The translations under genes were made by a program, and so were the position numbers. A DNA stretch of 64,000 nucleotides. Source: Candidozyma auris. Lineage: Eukaryota; Ascomycota; Pichiomycetes; Serinales; Metschnikowiaceae. Positions 60,634 to 64,000 of this stretch are shown piece after piece. The DNA is taken from NCBI RefSeq assembly GCF_003013715.1, contig NC_072813.1, positions 186,001 through 250,000 on the forward strand, given 5' to 3'. Position 1 is the stretch's first letter. Each line of letters starts with the position of its first letter. A model generated the notes under the pieces. The model searched no databases, was not told where the DNA came from, and saw nothing but the letters and a program-made list of their open reading frames with translations.

Positions 60634-61435
60634 GGTGTATGAGTTTGTGGATGAAAAAATTGAAATGATGGAGAAAACGTCCTCCTTTTATAATCAAATC
60701 TTCAGTTTGTTTCAGATTTCACTGTTTAACTTTGTCGTTGCAAGCTAACATCTGTTTTGCTGGCCGGGAGGTGAATGGCTGCAAAAACCAGCTCCTGCTG
60801 AATCGCATCAACTCTCTCAAAGCGCGACGTGCGTCGCGGTCTCGCAGTTGGCGTCTAATACTTTAGTTAGTGCGCCAAAATAAGCAACCTGACCTTCTTA
60901 ACTCAAACTTTTAGACAGCACATCGGTTTTCCCCGCAAGGAAAGAAATAACTTTGGGAAAAAATGTGCTTCTACCGTGAATAAAACGAAAGGATAATTGA
61001 ACGTGTCTCGTTTTGCTGAGGTTTTCCATGGGTTCATTTTTTGGGTCTCTGGGGGCTTTGGTGTCTGATTTTCCACTGTACTTAGACGACGCTGTACTTT
61101 CGCGCCTTTGCAGGGCTATGAGGACTACAATTTTGAACACTGACGCCGACCAGCACTCCAGATATTGCAAACTACAATTTTGCTCCGCTAACTTTAGTGT
61201 TTCTGTTTTAGCTTCACTCACCAGTGGCGCGTTCAAATCAAATTTGATGCTGGTTGTTATACTTGCTAATCTAAATCTAAACACGAAAGATGATTTTATT
61301 GTTCCATGCAGCTGGTCTTAGTACCGGTGGGGCTGAATCTGCTTTAGAGTCTTTTTGTCCGGGTAAAACAACAATAATGTTCTTTAGCTGGCAACTATAC
61401 GTGCTTGAAAAGCGCCACTGATGCCAGTCACAAAA
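60634..61435. other. Upstream region of GPI protein B
   Basis: About 800 bp separating GPI protein B and SYO1. TATAAA (minus, 60687-60692) and one recurrent motif (60774-60785) are close to the GPI gene. The rest holds only chance frames. Confidence 0.55.
60687..60692 (-). promoter_or_regulatory. TATA box of GPI protein B
   Basis: TATAAA on the minus strand, 54 bp before the ATG at 60633. Confidence 0.6.
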
Positions 61436-63364
61436 TTAGTCTCTTTCGTGACGCTTGTACTCGATAAATCGTGCCAAGTTGTTCCATGCCTCCTCAGCCC
61501 GGGCCCGTTGTTCGGGATCCCGGTTCTTGTCGACTTTTTTGCAACAACTGCGGACGGCTGGCTCCAACAGCTCCAATCGAGCAAGGTACCCGCCCTGAAC
61601 AAAAACTGGCATGTCATAAGCATACTCTGCATCACCGAAAATGTCATATATTAGGTTTAAACTTTCAATGACAATTTCCACCCCGTGTTTTTTGAAGGGA
61701 CTCTCCTGAGAAAAGGTACCAATTGCTTCAAGAAGGAAGTCTCCAATTTGTCTTGTAATTTCAACGTCACCGATGGTTTGCGCAATAACTCCAACGAACC
61801 CAACACAAGATAAGACGAACTCCAATGCCAATGCAACTTCGTTGCTGTCTTCTCCCGAGCTCGGATTCCTGGCTAGCTCTTGGCATTTGTTTAGCAAAGA
61901 CTTGATTGCACCGGCATTAACCTTCCTCTGTACATCCTGTCCAAGGCACTTGCTCAACGCCCACAACGCATTGAGACAAAGACGCTGGCTCTCAAGATCT
62001 CCATCGTTGGAAGCGTTCTCTACCACGTCCCAAAGCTCCAAAGCGCAGTTATACCATGCAACAGGTATTGTCTCGTTTGAGACGAAGAGCCAGCTTAGAT
62101 TGTTGATTGCAGTGAGAACTTTTTGTGTAAGCCCCAATTCATCTTTGTGTTCGAGATCAAATTTTAATAAATGCAAGCATGATGGGTACGCTGTGTTGAG
62201 AAGCAAGTCAACAATTTCGCCGCCCAACTGCACAGGTTCTTGAATTGCATTCTCGTTGATTGCGAGGTATTCACACACGGTCGTAAAGAGGTCAATGGTT
62301 ACGTCAATGGCTTGCAAATCTGCTAATGCCTGTACCTTTTCGGGGCTGGCTCCTCCAAAAGGTACGTCAATATCTTTAGGTTTGTCCCCTCTTGCGTCCT
62401 CTGGTTCCTTCTGCACTGGCTCAGTGCTGGTCGTGGTGATGTTCTTGTGTATGTCCTCGAGATGCACTCCCGAGACTGTTTGGAATACACTTGCAAGAAT
62501 CGCGAGACACGCAGTTTCTTTACTTGCTTCTCTCTTGGTCTCAGGATCCACCTCGTACATGTGGTAGCGAATGCCCTCAATGTAGACTTTTCCAAGACGG
62601 TTCTTTCCCTGGGATGGATGGTTCATTGCATCACTCAAGTGTTCCAAGGAGAACTTTTCATTTGTTTGTAATTTTTCGATAAATTCAGAAGATTCGGATG
62701 CGAACTCGTACACGAGATCTAGAAGCGCGTTGAAAAGTTTGAGTGATGTTTTGAGTTCAGGGGAGTTGAATGATAATAGGATTACCACAAGATTAAGCAC
62801 TCTATCAATTCTCTGGTAAACGTGGTCATAAAGTTCCTCTGAGCTCGATGCAATGGCAACAATAAGGGACAAAAGGTTCTCTGTGAAATCGTACAACATG
62901 AGGGCTCTCTTCTTCTGTACCTTTTTGTCCGAGTTACTATTTAAGAACTCGAACGAAGATTCAATCTTGTCCAATGCTTTCTCGATAGCTGCCCAAATAT
63001 TTGATCTCCATAAATACTTTGCCACTTCATGGCCTTCTTCAAGAGTCAAATTCCGTAAAAGTCCGAACAGCTCGACCACGATCTCATCGTTCAGATCATT
63101 GAGAGTTTGCTCCATGATTGTTTGAACTAGGCGTTCTTTTAGAAGTAAGCGCCTCATAGTTGCATCTTCGGCAAGCACCATTATGGCGCTAAGGCCCATG
63201 GATCTGTCATTAGGAGCTGAGGAGGATAACTTCGATATCAATGGGATTATTTTCTTTTGTCTTGTAGTTTCGTCTTTGAGATCTTGTTTGGACATGCCGC
63301 TCTTACGAGCCACTGGGTTAATCCTAGACTTTTGGGATCTCCTACCTCTCTTCAATTTACCCAT
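61436..63364 (-). CDS. SYO1: Symportin Syo1, import chaperone for Rpl5 and Rpl11
   Basis: ARM/HEAT-repeat adaptor that co-imports the 5S-RNP proteins Rpl5 and Rpl11 with Kap104. 642 residues (yeast about 620). It starts MGKLKRGRRSQKSRINP with a basic PY-NLS-like tail and continues in helical repeats, e.g. ERLVQTIMEQTLNDLNDEIV and ELFGLLRNLTLEEGHEVAKYL. An acidic loop (about 300-340) contains DARGDKPKDIDVPFGG. A PAC-like site is 34 bp upstream. Confidence 0.92.
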   Translation of the reverse strand: MGKLKRGRRSQKSRINPVARKSGMSKQDLKDETTRQKKIIPLISKLSSSAPNDRSMGLSAIMVLAEDATMRRLLLKERLVQTIMEQTLNDLNDEIVVELFGLLRNLTLEEGHEVAKYLWRSNIWAAIEKALDKIESSFEFLNSNSDKKVQKKRALMLYDFTENLLSLIVAIASSSEELYDHVYQRIDRVLNLVVILLSFNSPELKTSLKLFNALLDLVYEFASESSEFIEKLQTNEKFSLEHLSDAMNHPSQGKNRLGKVYIEGIRYHMYEVDPETKREASKETACLAILASVFQTVSGVHLEDIHKNITTTSTEPVQKEPEDARGDKPKDIDVPFGGASPEKVQALADLQAIDVTIDLFTTVCEYLAINENAIQEPVQLGGEIVDLLLNTAYPSCLHLLKFDLEHKDELGLTQKVLTAINNLSWLFVSNETIPVAWYNCALELWDVVENASNDGDLESQRLCLNALWALSKCLGQDVQRKVNAGAIKSLLNKCQELARNPSSGEDSNEVALALEFVLSCVGFVGVIAQTIGDVEITRQIGDFLLEAIGTFSQESPFKKHGVEIVIESLNLIYDIFGDAEYAYDMPVFVQGGYLARLELLEPAVRSCCKKVDKNRDPEQRARAEEAWNNLARFIEYKRHERD

Positions 63365-63824
63365 TTGTACGACCCTGGTGATATTTGAAAACGCACCGAT
63401 GAGATGGCCCTGATATGTACCACCGTATACAGGCGAGTTCGACTATAAGAATGTTGCAGTCAAACCAGACGAACACAGAGAGCCAGAGACAAGTGTGGGA
63501 ATCAAAAGCCGATCTGCAATGAATTGAACATTTACAGCGTTACTTATAGTTTCTTGGTCATTCTATTTACATCTCAAAAGTGTACTTGTTGAGCTCGCAG
63601 GAAATTGCACAAGTCCTTCAGGTTTGGACAAACAAACTATACACAAATTGAATCATTCGAAAGAAGACTCGAATTATATTTTTCGATTTGCGCCTGTTAC
63701 TTTCCACGTTTAACGACAGGGAGTTCGATGAATAGATGCCATATCGCGAACAACAGACGCCTTTTTGAAATGTCAACCCAGCAAGCAAACTTCTCCAAAC
63801 AATCATTTCACCTAATAGCCTCAT
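63365..63824. other. Intergenic region right of SYO1
   Basis: 460 bp with the PAC-like site near the SYO1 start. Short frames on both strands are not convincing. Confidence 0.5.
63398..63403 (+). promoter_or_regulatory. PAC-like GATGAG upstream of SYO1
   Basis: CCGATGAGATG, one base from the PAC consensus, 34 bp before the SYO1 ATG. Confidence 0.55.
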
Positions 63825-64000
63825 TTAGCTTGTATTGCCTTTGCTATCGACAGAGTCAACCTTTATTTCAGCATGTCGAAGGTCATCTTTTAGCTCTTCT
63901 CTGGGAACATCCTTCAAGGAAGGGTTTAACGTTTCCTTCAAGGTCGTCTTAACATCGTTCCATGAACTGGGCTGGTCGTCAACCTCACGAATGTAGATAT
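63825..64000 (-). CDS. C-terminal part of an unidentified protein, cut by window edge
   Basis: A minus-strand frame enters from the right edge and ends at TAA (63827-63825). Its 58 codons give an acidic, lysine-rich tail (for example SWNDVKTTLKETLNPSL) with ordinary yeast codons and no other frame of similar quality. I cannot name the protein. Confidence 0.4.
   Translation of the reverse strand, partial: IYIREVDDQPSSWNDVKTTLKETLNPSLKDVPREELKDDLRHAEIKVDSVDSKGNTS

Overview
The window is nuclear DNA of a budding yeast from the CUG-Ser clade (Candida/Debaryomyces/Metschnikowia relatives). All confident genes are intron-free yeast-type genes separated by 0.01-1.4 kb. In four places a CTG codon falls where the protein family usually has serine: AFG2 at 49317-49319, FBP26 at 54116-54118 and 54224-54226, and the DYN1 AAA2 P-loop at 3898-3900. 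The RPS20 promoter pairs Tbf1-type and Cbf1-type sites, as described for Candida albicans ribosomal protein genes. Plus-strand alignments below should be read with CTG = Ser. No tRNA, rRNA, transposon or CRISPR array was recognised.

Layout. 1-10233 (-) is the dynein heavy chain DYN1, with its C-terminal part cut by the left edge. 11277-16407 holds the Ca2+-regulated carrier SAL1, then a divergent DNA-repair pair, REV7 (-) and PMS1 (+). 17362-23434 holds two tandem, related Zn(II)2Cys6 regulators; the second is split by a perfect 14-bp tandem duplication. 23569-29884 carries a carnosine N-methyltransferase-like gene, the Rab5 gene VPS21, a CA3427-type periplasmic-binding-protein-fold gene, PTP1 and a single-KH-domain gene. 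30858-39234 carries SSB1, RIO2, an unrecognised leucine-rich-repeat gene, DCP2 and ATP10. 39965-47244 carries RPS20, PTC5 and SKI2. 47256-54856 carries a probable mitoribosomal protein, AFG2/DRG1, PEX19, UBC9 and FBP26. 55815-63364 carries SSY5, two tandem GPI-anchored cell-wall proteins and SYO1. A partial reading frame on the minus strand runs off the right edge.

Functional themes. RIO2, AFG2 and SYO1 all act in ribosome assembly, and each has a GATGAG (PAC-like) site close upstream. RPS20 and SSB1 serve translation; DCP2 and SKI2 act in mRNA decay. PMS1 and REV7 share a short promoter with a CACGTG site.

Most notable observations. (1) The 14-bp duplication at 21798-21825 exactly accounts for the frame break in the second zinc-cluster regulator. 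(2) A motif, TGGCTGC(A/G)AA, occurs nine times in intergenic DNA and once just inside an annotated start, far above chance, and matches no site I can name. (3) The promoter between the two zinc-cluster genes has a strong potential G-quadruplex.
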